NCBI GenBank assembly: GCA_045536425.1
Contig: JAZSNN010000011.1
Location: 1-57,062, forward strand
DNA length: 57,062 nt
Direction: 5' to 3'
Source: UBA11540 sp045536425
GTDB lineage: Bacteria; Bacillota; Clostridia; Oscillospirales; Ruminococcaceae
In this document: positions 49,599 through 57,062 of the stretch, one piece after another
Layout: every line of letters begins with the position of its first letter
Numbering within the stretch: position 1 is the first letter of the stretch
Notes under the pieces: model-generated
What the model saw: only the letters and a program-made list of their open reading frames with translations
Told to the model about the DNA's origin: nothing
Database searches by the model: none
Translations under genes and position numbers: made by a program

Positions 49599-50891
49599 AT
49601 GCTTAACAAAAAAACTGTTGAGGATATCGCTGTTAGCGGTAAAAAAGTTCTGGTTCGTTGTGACTTTAACGTTCCGATCAAGGACGGCGTTATCACTGAC
49701 CCCAAGAGAATAGTCGGTGCTCTGCCCACTATCAAGTATCTTGTAGATAACGGTGCGGCTGTTATCCTTTGTTCTCACATGGGACGCCCCCACAACATCT
49801 TTAACGAGACTCTCGAGCTCGACAAGAAAGAAAAGAAAAAGGTTGAGGCTCTTCCTGAGGAAGAGAGAGCAGCTGCTACTGCTGAGCTTCTCGAAAAAGC
49901 AAAGAACGATATCACAAAGCTTTCTTTAAAGCCCGTTGCTGAAAAGCTCTCCGAGCTCCTCGGCAAAGAGGTTATCCTTGCAAAAGACGTTGTTGGCGAG
50001 GATGCTATGGCTAAGGCTGCAGCTCTGAAGAGCGGCGAAGTTCTTCTTCTCGAAAACATCCGTTTCCACAAGGAAGAGACAAAGAACAATCCCGAGTTTG
50101 CAAAGAAGCTCGCTTCTATGGCTGAAATCTACGTAAACGACGCTTTCGGTACTGCTCACAGAGCACACGCTTCTACAGCAGGTGTTGCAGATTATCTCCC
50201 CGCTGTTTGCGGTTACCTCATTCAGAAGGAAATCGACGTTATGGGCAAGGCTCTCAGCGACCCCAAGCGTCCCTTCGTTGCTATCCTTGGCGGTGCAAAG
50301 GTTTCCGACAAGATCGGCGTTATCAACAACCTTCTCGAGAAGGTTGACACACTCATCATCGGCGGCGGTATGGCTTATACCTTCACAAAGGCTATGGGCT
50401 ACTCTATCGGTACTTCCATCTGTGAGCTCGACAAGCTCGATCTCGCAAAAGAAATGATGGAAAAGGCTAAGGCTAAGGGCGTTAAGATGCTTCTCCCCGT
50501 TGACAACCGTGCAGGTGACAAGTATGCTCCCGATTGCAACCGCATCATCGTAAACTCCGACAACATTCCCGACGACTATATGGGACTTGACATCGGCCCT
50601 GAAACAGAGAAGCTCTTCTCCGAGGCACTTGTTGGTGCAGGTACTGTTATCTGGAACGGTCCTATGGGTGTATCTGAGTGGGAGAACTTTGCTTCCGGTA
50701 CAAGAACTGTTGCAAAGGCAGTTGCTGAGTCCGGCGCTATCTCCATTATCGGTGGCGGTGACTCCGCTGCAGCTGTTGAGCAGCTCGGCTATGCTGACAA
50801 GATGACCCACATCTCTACCGGTGGCGGTGCTTCCCTTGAGTTCCTTGAGGGTCTTGTACTTCCCGGAATTGATTGCCTCAACGACAAATAA
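49599..50891 (+). CDS. pgk: Phosphoglycerate kinase
   Basis: 430 residues, longer than the usual 390-400 because of a charged insertion at about 75-110 (EKKKVEALPEEERAAATAE), as in other Clostridia. VLVRCDFNVPIKDG, SHMGRP, AILGGAKVSDKI and the nucleotide-binding IGGGDSAAAVEQLG are intact. It makes ATP from 1,3-bisphosphoglycerate in glycolysis. First gene of pgk-tpiA-gpmI-luxS; gapA, often first in this operon, is not in the window. Confidence 0.98.
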   Translation: MLNKKTVEDIAVSGKKVLVRCDFNVPIKDGVITDPKRIVGALPTIKYLVDNGAAVILCSHMGRPHNIFNETLELDKKEKKKVEALPEEERAAATAELLEKAKNDITKLSLKPVAEKLSELLGKEVILAKDVVGEDAMAKAAALKSGEVLLLENIRFHKEETKNNPEFAKKLASMAEIYVNDAFGTAHRAHASTAGVADYLPAVCGYLIQKEIDVMGKALSDPKRPFVAILGGAKVSDKIGVINNLLEKVDTLIIGGGMAYTFTKAMGYSIGTSICELDKLDLAKEMMEKAKAKGVKMLLPVDNRAGDKYAPDCNRIIVNSDNIPDDYMGLDIGPETEKLFSEALVGAGTVIWNGPMGVSEWENFASGTRTVAKAVAESGAISIIGGGDSAAAVEQLGYADKMTHISTGGGASLEFLEGLVLPGIDCLNDK

Positions 50892-50902
50892 AACTCTTTC
50901 GC

Positions 50903-50928
50903 GAGGCGTTGGATAATTCCAACGCCTC
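50903..50928 (+). promoter_or_regulatory. Intercistronic hairpin between pgk and tpiA
   Basis: Perfect 10-bp stem GAGGCGTTGG / CCAACGCCTC with loop ATAATT and no T-run. It may set message stability or processing inside the glycolytic operon. Confidence 0.6.
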
Positions 50929-50969
50929 ACATTTGCATAAAATATTACCAAATTTGGAGGACAATACTA

Positions 50970-51734
50970 ATGAACAAAGCTCTCAGAAAGGCAGTTATTG
51001 CCGGAAACTGGAAAATGAACAAAACTAGACCCGAGGCAAAGGCTCTCATCGAAGAGCTCAAGCCCCTCGTTGCAGGTGCAGATTGTGACGTTGTTATCTG
51101 CGTTCCCTACACAAACCTCGAAACTGCTCTCGATGCTACCGCTGGTTCTAACATCAAGGTTGGCGCTGAGAACTGCCACTGGGCAAAGAGCGGTGCTTTC
51201 ACAGGAGAAATCTCCGCTGATATGCTCGCTGAGATGGGCGTTGAGTACGTTGTAATCGGTCACTCCGAGAGAAGACAGTACTTTGGCGAGACAGACAAGA
51301 CCGTTAATATGAGAGTTAGATCTGCTCTCGATGCAGGACTCAAGGTTATCCTCTGCGTTGGCGAGCTTCTCGAGCAGAGAGAGGACGGCATCACCTCTGA
51401 GACAGTTTCTCTCCAGACAAAGATTGCTCTCGGCGGAGTTTCTGCTGACGAGATGAAGAACATCATCATCGCTTATGAGCCTGTTTGGGCTATCGGCACA
51501 GGCAAAACTGCTACCGCTGACCAGGCAAACGAAGTTAACCACACCATCCGTGAGGTTATCGCTTCTCTCTACGGCAAGGCTGTTGCTGACGCTACAACAG
51601 TTCAGTACGGTGGCTCTATGAACGCTGCAAACGCTGCAGAGCTTCTCTCCAAAGAGGACGTTGACGGCGGTCTTATCGGTGGCGCTTCCCTCAAAGCCGC
51701 TGACTTCTCTGCTATCGTAAAAGCTGCTTGCTAA
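50970..51734 (+). CDS. tpiA: Triosephosphate isomerase
   Basis: 254 residues. AGNWKMN near the N-terminus, electrophile His98 in VIGHSERR, catalytic Glu170 in YEPVWAIGTGK (the flexible loop follows) and GGSM near the end are all present. It interconverts dihydroxyacetone phosphate and glyceraldehyde 3-phosphate. TTGGAGGAC stands before the ATG. The next gene follows after 20 bases. Confidence 0.98.
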   Translation: MNKALRKAVIAGNWKMNKTRPEAKALIEELKPLVAGADCDVVICVPYTNLETALDATAGSNIKVGAENCHWAKSGAFTGEISADMLAEMGVEYVVIGHSERRQYFGETDKTVNMRVRSALDAGLKVILCVGELLEQREDGITSETVSLQTKIALGGVSADEMKNIIIAYEPVWAIGTGKTATADQANEVNHTIREVIASLYGKAVADATTVQYGGSMNAANAAELLSKEDVDGGLIGGASLKAADFSAIVKAAC

Positions 51735-51754
51735 TCAAAAAGGAGCATATTGAT

Positions 51755-53269
51755 ATGAAAAAACCTTTGGCTCTTATCATTCTTGACGGTTTCGGCAACA
51801 ACACTTCCGACTATGGAAACGCAATAGTTGCCGCAAACACACCTAACATTGACAAGCTCTTTGCAACCTATCCCAACACACTCATCGGCGCTTCGGGTAT
51901 GGACGTTGGTCTTCCCGACGGACAGATGGGCAACAGCGAAGTTGGACACACCAACATCGGTGCGGGTAGAGTTGTTTATCAGGAGCTCACAAGAATTACA
52001 AAATCTGTTCGCGACGGCGATTTCTTCACAAACGAGGCGCTTGTCGGTGCAGTCGAAAACTGCAAGAAAAACGGCTCTGCGCTTCACCTGATGGGACTTC
52101 TTTCCGACGGTGGCGTTCACAGCCACAACACACACCTCTATGCACTTGTAGAGCTTGCAAAGCGCGCAGGACTTAAAGAAGTTTATGTTCACGGTTTCCT
52201 TGACGGACGTGACGTTCCCCCTTCTTCAGGTGCTGATTTTGCAAAGGATTGCGAAAAGAAGCTCAAAGAAATCGGTGTCGGCAAGCTCGCTACAGTTATG
52301 GGCAGATACTACGCTATGGACCGTGACAACCGCTGGGAGCGCGTTGAAAAAGCATACGCTGCTCTGGTTTACGGCGAGGGCGAAAAGGGCTGCTGTGGTC
52401 CTTGCGCTATCGAGGCTTCCTATAAAAACGGCGTTACCGACGAGTTCGTTCTTCCCACAGTTTGCTGTGAAGGTGCAACCATAAAGGCTAACGATTCCGT
52501 TGTCTTCTTCAACTTCCGTCCCGACCGCGCAAGAGAGATTACAAGAACCTTTGTTGACGCTGATTTCAACGGATTTGAACGCAGAAACGGCTTCTTCCCT
52601 CTCTACTACGTATGTATGACACAGTACGATGCGACAATGCCTAACGTCAACGTTGCGTTCAAGCCCCAGTCGCTCAAGAACACCTTCGGTGAGTACATTG
52701 CCGACAAGGGACTTTCTCAGCTGAGAATTGCAGAGACCGAGAAGTATGCACACGTTACGTTCTTCTTCAACGGCGGTGTTGAGGCTCCCTACAAAAACGA
52801 GGACAGAGCCCTCATCAACTCCCCCAAGGTTGCAACATACGACTTAAAGCCCGAAATGAGTGCTTACGAGGTTTGTGACGAGGTTTTGGCTCGCATTGAA
52901 AGTGACAAGTATGACGTTATAATCCTCAACTTCGCTAACTGCGATATGGTTGGTCACACAGGCGTTTTCGATGCTGCAAAGGCTGCAGTTGAAGCGGTAG
53001 ACACCTGCCTTGGCAAGGTTGTTGACGCTGTACTTGGTAAAGGCGGTGCGGCTCTCGTTACTGCTGACCACGGAAACGCTGACCAGATGTATGAGGCTGA
53101 CGGCTCACCCTTTACCGCGCACACCACAAACCCCGTTCCTTTCCTTGTTGCAGGCTATGACTGCCAGCTTCGCGAGGGAGGAAAACTCGCAGATATCGCT
53201 CCCACTATGCTCAAGATTCTCGAAATCGAGAAACCCGCTGAGATGGATGGAGAGAGCATTATCCTCTGA
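51755..53269 (+). CDS. gpmI: 2,3-bisphosphoglycerate-independent phosphoglycerate mutase
   Basis: 504 residues from the ATG at 51755 with AAAAGGAG upstream. Metal ligand Asp11 lies in LIILDGFG. The phosphoserine Ser61 is in GQMGNSEVGHTNIGAGR. NFRPDRAREITR and the C-terminal TADHGNADQM hold the other metal and substrate contacts. It converts 3- to 2-phosphoglycerate with two Mn ions. Confidence 0.98.
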   Translation: MKKPLALIILDGFGNNTSDYGNAIVAANTPNIDKLFATYPNTLIGASGMDVGLPDGQMGNSEVGHTNIGAGRVVYQELTRITKSVRDGDFFTNEALVGAVENCKKNGSALHLMGLLSDGGVHSHNTHLYALVELAKRAGLKEVYVHGFLDGRDVPPSSGADFAKDCEKKLKEIGVGKLATVMGRYYAMDRDNRWERVEKAYAALVYGEGEKGCCGPCAIEASYKNGVTDEFVLPTVCCEGATIKANDSVVFFNFRPDRAREITRTFVDADFNGFERRNGFFPLYYVCMTQYDATMPNVNVAFKPQSLKNTFGEYIADKGLSQLRIAETEKYAHVTFFFNGGVEAPYKNEDRALINSPKVATYDLKPEMSAYEVCDEVLARIESDKYDVIILNFANCDMVGHTGVFDAAKAAVEAVDTCLGKVVDAVLGKGGAALVTADHGNADQMYEADGSPFTAHTTNPVPFLVAGYDCQLREGGKLADIAPTMLKILEIEKPAEMDGESIIL

Positions 53270-53283
53270 TTCGGTGACATTTT

Positions 53284-53745
53284 ATGGAAAAAATCGCAAG
53301 TTTTATGATAAACCACGACGTTCTGACAAAAGGTATGTACATCTCCCGCATTGACGGTGACGTTGTGACCTACGATGTCAGAATGAAAAAGCCGAACAAT
53401 AACGATTTTCTCGAAAACGCGGCTATGCACACTCTGGAGCATCTTATGGCGACCTACCTTCGAAACACACCTATGTCAAAAGAGGTGGTCTACGTCGGTC
53501 CTATGGGTTGTCGCACAGGATTTTACGTATTGATGAGAAACACCGTCACACAAGAACAAGCACTCAGACTCGTGAAGCAGAGCTTTGATTTTGCTTCGGA
53601 GTTTCGCGGTGACATCCCCGGTGTTTCCTCGAGAGAATGCGGAAACTACCTCGAACACGACCTCGAGGGTGCAAGAAAGGTTGCACGTGATATGGCAGAG
53701 GTGCTTTCAAAGTGGTCTGCTGAAAAGATGGTTTATCCCGAATAA
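53284..53745 (+). CDS. luxS: S-ribosylhomocysteine lyase
   Basis: 153 residues, 14 bases after gpmI. The metal ligands His49 and His53 (HTLEH) and Cys119 (ECGNY) and the catalytic Cys76 (GPMGCRTGF) are all present. It splits S-ribosylhomocysteine into homocysteine and the AI-2 precursor DPD, in the activated methyl cycle. Its place at the end of a glycolytic operon is unusual; the next gene, a C-S lyase of sulfur amino acid metabolism, has a promoter of its own. Confidence 0.97.
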   Translation: MEKIASFMINHDVLTKGMYISRIDGDVVTYDVRMKKPNNNDFLENAAMHTLEHLMATYLRNTPMSKEVVYVGPMGCRTGFYVLMRNTVTQEQALRLVKQSFDFASEFRGDIPGVSSRECGNYLEHDLEGARKVARDMAEVLSKWSAEKMVYPE

Positions 53746-53750
53746 CTTTT

Positions 53751-53780
53751 AAGAGGTGCGAAATTCGCACCTCTTTTATT
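53751..53780 (+). terminator. Terminator of the pgk-luxS operon
   Basis: Stem AAGAGGTGCG / CGCACCTCTT (53751-53760 and 53766-53775) followed by TTATTT. Confidence 0.85.
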
Positions 53781-53782
53781 TA

Positions 53783-53811
53783 TTGAAAGTTGTCCGATTT
53801 TGTGATAAAAT
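53783..53811 (+). promoter_or_regulatory. Promoter of the MalY/PatB gene
   Basis: TTGAAA (53783-53788), 17-base spacer, TAAAAT (53806-53811), 26 bases before the ATG at 53837. Confidence 0.65.
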
Positions 53812-53836
53812 ATCCTTGTATGAAAGGGGTAGAGAT

Positions 53837-55051
53837 ATGAAATACGATTTTACTTCGATGTTAGACCGACGCGGTATGGACTCGATTGCCGTTGATGCCG
53901 TCTATGACAGCGACGGAAGCTGGGCGCCCAGAGCTCCCAAGGGCGATTTTGACGTTATACCGATGTGGGTTGCGGATATGAGCTTTAAAACCGCTCCCTG
54001 TGTCGTAGAAGCCATCAAGGCTCGACTCAAGCATCCCGTCTTTGGTTATCTTTCCCCCTATGACCGTTATTATGACGCCATCATAAACTGGCAGAAAGAG
54101 CGAAACGGCATCGACTACATCGAGAAAAAACACATCGGCTATCTCAACGGTGTTTTGGGCGGTGTGGTTGCGGCGGCTAATATCTTCTGCTCAAAGGGTG
54201 GCAGTATCCTGCTTCATTCCCCGACCTACATCGGCTTCAAGCACTCTTTGGGTGACAACGGCTACAACCTTGTCTATTCCGCGCTTGTGCCCGACGAAAA
54301 GGGCATACTCCGTATGGATTTCGAGGATATGGAACGCAAAATTTTGGAAAACAAAATCCACACCGCTGTTTTCTGTTCTCCTCACAACCCGAGCGGTCGC
54401 GTTTGGGAAAGATGGGAGATTGAAAAGGCGATGGAGCTTTTTAGAAAACACGACGTTTTCGTTATCTCTGACGAGATTTGGGCGGATTTTGTGCTCTATC
54501 AAAACCGCCATTTCCCGACTCAGTCGGTGAGCGAGGATGCAAAGATGCGCACCGTCGCGCTCTATGCTCCGAGCAAAACCTTCAACCTTGCGGGACTTGT
54601 GGGTAGCTATTCGGTGATATGTAATCCGCAAATCAAAGACCGCTTTGACAAGGAATTGTCGCTTCCGCACCTCAACAACGTTAACGTTTTGAGTATGCAC
54701 GGGCTCCTCGGCGCGTACACAAAAGACGGGCAGGAGTGGGTGGACGAGCTTCGCGAGGTTATCGCGGAAAACATCGACTATGCCTGTGATTATATCAAAA
54801 CGCACTTTGAGGGTGTCGAATTTTGCAAACCGCAGGGAACGTATATGCTGTTTTTAGACTGCACAAAGTGGTGTGAAAAGCACGGCAAAACCATCGAACA
54901 ACTACTAAACTCCGCTTGGGATGTCGGCGTTGCTGTCCAAAACGGCAACAACTTCGGCGGCACCTGCCACATTAGAGCAAACCTCGCCCTCCCGCTTGAA
55001 AAACTAAAAGAAGCTTTTGATAGACTTGATAAATATGTATTCAATGCATAA
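53837..55051 (+). CDS. MalY/PatB family PLP-dependent aminotransferase (probable cystathionine beta-lyase)
   Basis: 404 residues from the ATG at 53837 after GAAAGGGG. The conserved start VIPMWVADMSFKTAP, the PHNPSGRVW loop, the SDEIWADFVL aspartate region and PLP-binding Lys247 in APSKTFNLAG place it in the MalY/PatB group. Members cleave cystathionine or cysteine to pyruvate, ammonia and a thiol; some also regulate. Its place after luxS, which yields homocysteine, fits sulfur amino acid metabolism. Confidence 0.93.
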   Translation: MKYDFTSMLDRRGMDSIAVDAVYDSDGSWAPRAPKGDFDVIPMWVADMSFKTAPCVVEAIKARLKHPVFGYLSPYDRYYDAIINWQKERNGIDYIEKKHIGYLNGVLGGVVAAANIFCSKGGSILLHSPTYIGFKHSLGDNGYNLVYSALVPDEKGILRMDFEDMERKILENKIHTAVFCSPHNPSGRVWERWEIEKAMELFRKHDVFVISDEIWADFVLYQNRHFPTQSVSEDAKMRTVALYAPSKTFNLAGLVGSYSVICNPQIKDRFDKELSLPHLNNVNVLSMHGLLGAYTKDGQEWVDELREVIAENIDYACDYIKTHFEGVEFCKPQGTYMLFLDCTKWCEKHGKTIEQLLNSAWDVGVAVQNGNNFGGTCHIRANLALPLEKLKEAFDRLDKYVFNA

Positions 55052-55052
55052 G

Positions 55053-55084
55053 AAAAACGGCTATGGGTTTCCATAGCCGTTTTT
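55053..55084. terminator. Bidirectional terminator
   Basis: Perfect 14-bp stem AAAAACGGCTATGG / CCATAGCCGTTTTT (55053-55066 and 55071-55084), loop GTTT, between convergent genes. Confidence 0.95.
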
Positions 55085-55087
55085 AAA

Positions 55088-55990
55088 TTAAAAGCTTATT
55101 GTAACAACCTCAGTGTCAACGATTGTACCCCAACTATCCGTATCAAAGATGTGGAATGAAAGCTCTATGTTGGTAATATCCGTGATTTCATTTTCCTCGA
55201 GGTCAGAAGACATAAATGTTATAGTATCTATCGCTCGTTTCCCTGCAACCACCTCTGAGGAGAATATCGCATCAACCATAAATCCGTTGACCGATACATC
55301 TCTTGTTTGCACGGTGATATTTTTGTTCCCATTGTTCTCAATATAAGCCACTATACTTGGTCCCATAAGAGAGTCTTCAGACAATCCTTTTATCACGATT
55401 TTTATATCGTTTCCCTCATATGCAATATCACCGTTATCGTCAAATTTATATTCATATGTCGCCGCAGCAGATGTTTTTACTGATATTGATTCTGTGTCAA
55501 GGTATGTTTCCCAATCATCTGTTGTGAAAATATGGAAAGAAAGCTCTATATCAGCTATAGTCGTTATACCACATGCCTTCAAATCCGTCCAGCTAAACGT
55601 TATAGACTCATTTGCTTTTTTACCATCTACAACATCTGCCGACAAGTACGTTGTGACCATATATCCGTTTACAGACTCATTTCTGGCTTGAACTGTTAGA
55701 TTCTTTCCAGAGTTGTTCTCAATAAGAAGCTTCAATTCAGGACCCATAAAGCTGTCTGTTTTGAGGCTTTTTGCCGTTATCTTTATTCCTGCTTCATCAA
55801 CCAGAGTAGTTTCTTCTATCGAAACATCCTTTGAATCGGCTTCTTGTGTTGTGTTATTGTCGGTTTCTTTGCTAACCACATCGCCTGTAGAAACGTCTGT
55901 TGGTTCCTTAACATCATCCAATGTTACCCCACAAGACGCAAAGCAAGACATCAATGACGTCACTAAAATTACCGCAAGAATTCTTTTCAT
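55088..55990 (-). CDS. Lipoprotein with two tandem copies of an unknown domain
   Basis: 300 residues. Lipoprotein signal peptide with Cys at about 20 (SCFASC), a Thr/Asp-rich linker, then two repeats (about 70-180 and 190-300). Both repeats contain DSxMGP, a following IENN, then SVNGxMV, a VxGKxA turn, and IxLSFHIF with a nearby W and DTE. The repeated SFHIF and SVNG text shows internal duplication of a beta-rich domain resembling immunoglobulin-like folds. GAGGAGG precedes the ATG. It is divergent from a small HTH regulator, and operator-like direct repeats overlap its promoter. Confidence 0.8.
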   Translation of the reverse strand: MKRILAVILVTSLMSCFASCGVTLDDVKEPTDVSTGDVVSKETDNNTTQEADSKDVSIEETTLVDEAGIKITAKSLKTDSFMGPELKLLIENNSGKNLTVQARNESVNGYMVTTYLSADVVDGKKANESITFSWTDLKACGITTIADIELSFHIFTTDDWETYLDTESISVKTSAAATYEYKFDDNGDIAYEGNDIKIVIKGLSEDSLMGPSIVAYIENNGNKNITVQTRDVSVNGFMVDAIFSSEVVAGKRAIDTITFMSSDLEENEITDITNIELSFHIFDTDSWGTIVDTEVVTISF

Positions 55991-56042
55991 TTTTTTCCTC
56001 CTCTAAATATACGCAAGTATAATTGCATTGTTTTGTTAAAAA

Positions 56043-56083
56043 ATTTTAACACATAAGTGTTCATTTGTCAACATATGTGTTCA
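56043..56083 (-). promoter_or_regulatory. Lipoprotein promoter with two operator-like direct repeats
   Basis: Minus strand TTGACA (56066-56071), 17-base spacer, TAAAAT (56043-56048). ACATAAGTGTTCA (56051-56063) and ACATATGTGTTCA (56071-56083) differ at one base and are exactly 20 bp apart, on the same face of the helix. Each is also partly palindromic (AACAC and GTGTT; AACA and TGTT). They are likely sites for the regulator encoded next door. Confidence 0.65.
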
Positions 56084-56127
56084 ATAGGATGGCTTTTTCA
56101 CCATAGAATATATTTGAGGTGAAAAAA

Positions 56128-56370
56128 ATGTACATCCCTACGCTTGACCCCTTAATAGTTGGCAAGGTTATTGCTCGTTTCAGGCAACAACGCGGATTGT
56201 CTCAAGAAATATTGAGTGGGTTTGCCGATATTGGCAGAAGTCATTTAAGTGCTATTGAACGCGGAGAGAGAAAACCAACCTTGGAAACTTTTTATAGAAT
56301 CTGTTGTGCCTTAGATATCAAAATGAGCACCGTTGTTTTAGAAATAGAAAAAGAGCTTGCAAACAGATGA
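56128..56370 (+). CDS. Small XRE-type HTH transcriptional regulator
   Basis: 80 residues from the ATG at 56128 after GAGGTG. The whole protein is one Cro/CI helix-turn-helix domain: VIARFRQQRGLSQEILSGFA, the recognition helix GRSHLSAIERGERKPTLETF and a final RICCALDI. There is no sensor domain. It is divergent from the tandem-domain lipoprotein gene, and the direct repeats between them (56051-56083) are its likely operators. Confidence 0.9.
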   Translation: MYIPTLDPLIVGKVIARFRQQRGLSQEILSGFADIGRSHLSAIERGERKPTLETFYRICCALDIKMSTVVLEIEKELANR

Positions 56371-56397
56371 AAAACCGCCCGATTGGGCGGTTTTTTA
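56370..56397. terminator. Terminator between the two HTH genes
   Basis: Stem AAAACCGCCC / GGGCGGTTTT (56371-56380 and 56385-56394) with loop GATT and TTTTTTATT on the plus strand; the minus-strand gene ends at 56395. Confidence 0.9.
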
Positions 56398-56595
56398 TTC
56401 TGTGAATTCAAACAAATCATTTGGCGTGCAATCAAAAATGTCGCAAAGTGCTTCGATGTTTTCATAGCGGATAGATTTGGTTTGATTGTTTATCATCTTG
56501 TTGAAGTTTTGATAACTCATACCCATCTGTTTGTACAGCCAATATTTAGTTTTTCCGTTTTTCTCCAACAAATCAATTACTTTCAACTTAATCAT
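56395..56595 (-). CDS. Small XRE-type HTH regulator (Cro/C1, HTH_26-like)
   Basis: 66 residues from the ATG at 56595 after GAGGTG. IDLLEKNGKTKYWLYKQMGM, the recognition helix SYQNFNKMINNQTKSI and IEALCDIFDCTPNDLFEF are the compact YozG-like form of this family. It is transcribed away from the Cys-rich gene, whose promoter contains a 32-bp palindrome and lies within 120 bases, so it may control that gene. Confidence 0.88.
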   Translation of the reverse strand: MIKLKVIDLLEKNGKTKYWLYKQMGMSYQNFNKMINNQTKSIRYENIEALCDIFDCTPNDLFEFTE

Positions 56596-56648
56596 AAGAC
56601 ACCTCTGCATAACCTATGTTTTGATTAGATAGTATCTTATTTTTCCTC

Positions 56649-56688
56649 TTTACATATAGACTATTGCATTATATAATGTAATAGTCTA
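56649..56688 (+). promoter_or_regulatory. Promoter of the Cys-rich gene with a 32-bp palindrome
   Basis: TTTACA (56649-56654), 17-base spacer, TATAAT (56672-56677). The near-perfect palindrome of 16-bp arms (56657-56672 and 56673-56688, one mismatch, no loop) covers the spacer and the -10 box. It starts TAGACTATTGCATTAT. It is a strong candidate operator. Confidence 0.7.
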
Positions 56689-56709
56689 TTAACGATGGGA
56701 GTTGATAAA

Positions 56710-56925
56710 ATGATTATTGATGTTACAGGAGTCGAACTTATGCCCGGAAATTTTGGAAAGGATTGTTTGGGCAATGGGGAGCATTTTGATGAAAATGGCA
56801 ATTTGATTGAATGTTGTTGTGAGGAGTGTGATTATCTTCTCTGTTGCACCTCAACAAAGTATTATCCCGAATGTGTCAAATGCGGTGCAGAAAATTGCCC
56901 CAACTACAAGGGGATTGCAGACTAG
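56710..56925 (+). CDS. Small Cys-rich protein, unknown function
   Basis: 71 residues from the ATG at 56710 (GGGAG upstream; the ATG at 56695 lacks such a site). Eleven cysteines include CCCEEC, LLCC, CVKC and the ENCPN end, which suggests one or two metal sites. It has no signal peptide. Its promoter is overlaid by a 32-bp palindrome. I do not recognise the family. Confidence 0.65.
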   Translation: MIIDVTGVELMPGNFGKDCLGNGEHFDENGNLIECCCEECDYLLCCTSTKYYPECVKCGAENCPNYKGIAD

Positions 56926-57062
56926 TCACAACCTCCGGCTAAGCCGGAGGCTTGAGTAAGCCCTAGAAGGGCTTTTTACAGACCACACCCCTAAAGGGGC
57001 TCCGAAAGGTTCTGCCAACCGCATTACTTCTTCGGGCAACCCCTAAAGGGGTGTTTCGTTTG
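56926..57062 (+). other. Cluster of hairpins at the window end, possible structured RNA or IS200/IS605-type end
   Basis: Five segments that can fold lie within 137 bases: CCTCCGGCT / AGCCGGAGG (56932-56950), AAGCCCT / AGGGCTT followed by TTT (56958-56977), CCCC-TAAA-GGGG (56988-56999), a TTCGGG-containing turn (57031-57036), and ACCCC-TAAA-GGGGT (57039-57052). The second could terminate the Cys-rich gene. The density and the repeated CCCCTAAAGGGG are reminiscent of IS200/IS605 ends or an omega-type RNA, but the region is cut off and no transposase is visible. Confidence 0.45.

Noticed and set aside
57031..57062. tRNA or rRNA gene near the end
   Set aside because: The stems do not form a cloverleaf, and there is no T-loop sequence or rRNA-like text.

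Overview
The window is chromosomal DNA of a Gram-positive, endospore-forming anaerobe of the class Clostridia, most like an uncultured gut Oscillospirales/Ruminococcaceae. This is an inference. It rests on the gene complement (gpr spore protease, rpoBC, a str operon with one tuf, DUF951-prfA, an ECF-transporter S component), AGGAGG-type ribosome binding sites and moderate GC. Housekeeping genes are rich in C-ending codons (ctc, atc, gac), whereas the accessory blocks are visibly AT-richer.

Layout. 1-2243: end of an ABC uptake operon (binding protein, permease, ATPase); the ATPase has Val in place of the Walker B Asp. 2299-9714: AT-rich accessory block with two lipoproteins, an ECF sigma/DUF4367/secreted-protein operon, and a UviA-like sigma factor + UviB/BhlA-like holin + leaderless two-trefoil lectin/cysteine-peptidase gene. 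10063-11076: asnA, divergent from rpoB-rpoC (11351-18837). 19038-23465: rpsL-rpsG-fusA-tuf. 23603-27726: second accessory block on the minus strand, with a subtilase plus a stand-alone lipoprotein copy of its propeptide, a small secreted protein, and a DUF4367/ECF sigma pair. 27818-33832: YigZ, rpmE, and a plus-strand run DUF951-prfA-Sua5-coaE-lytic transglycosylase-M18 aminopeptidase. 33933-38828: small unknowns, vitamin B6 kinase with an ECF S component, and a large secreted discoidin-domain protein. 38883-49400: minus-strand cell-wall, tRNA and spore genes (LCP-like, EamA exporter, trpS, aminotransferase, membrane protein, alr, mreB, class A PBP, gpr). 49599-53745: pgk-tpiA-gpmI-luxS. 53837-55051: MalY/PatB C-S lyase. 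55088-57062: tandem-domain lipoprotein, two small HTH regulators, a Cys-rich protein behind a 32-bp palindrome, and a cluster of hairpins cut by the window end.

The most interesting system is at 5925-8742. A TcdR/UviA-type sigma factor and a UviB/BhlA-type holin are followed by a lectin-peptidase that has no signal peptide. The sigma-holin operon and the lectin gene each carry the same promoter-like element at identical spacing (GTTTACA, then CTTCTTGATT 23 nt later). This looks like an autoregulated, holin-released effector cassette built like clostridial toxin and bacteriocin loci. In this sequence the peptidase is split by a -1 frameshift that separates its Cys from its His/Asp. Other leads are the protease with its own membrane-anchored prodomain inhibitor, and an ECF sigma module present twice, one copy with an almost identical 35-nt promoter motif in front of both the sigma operon and its secreted-protein partner.
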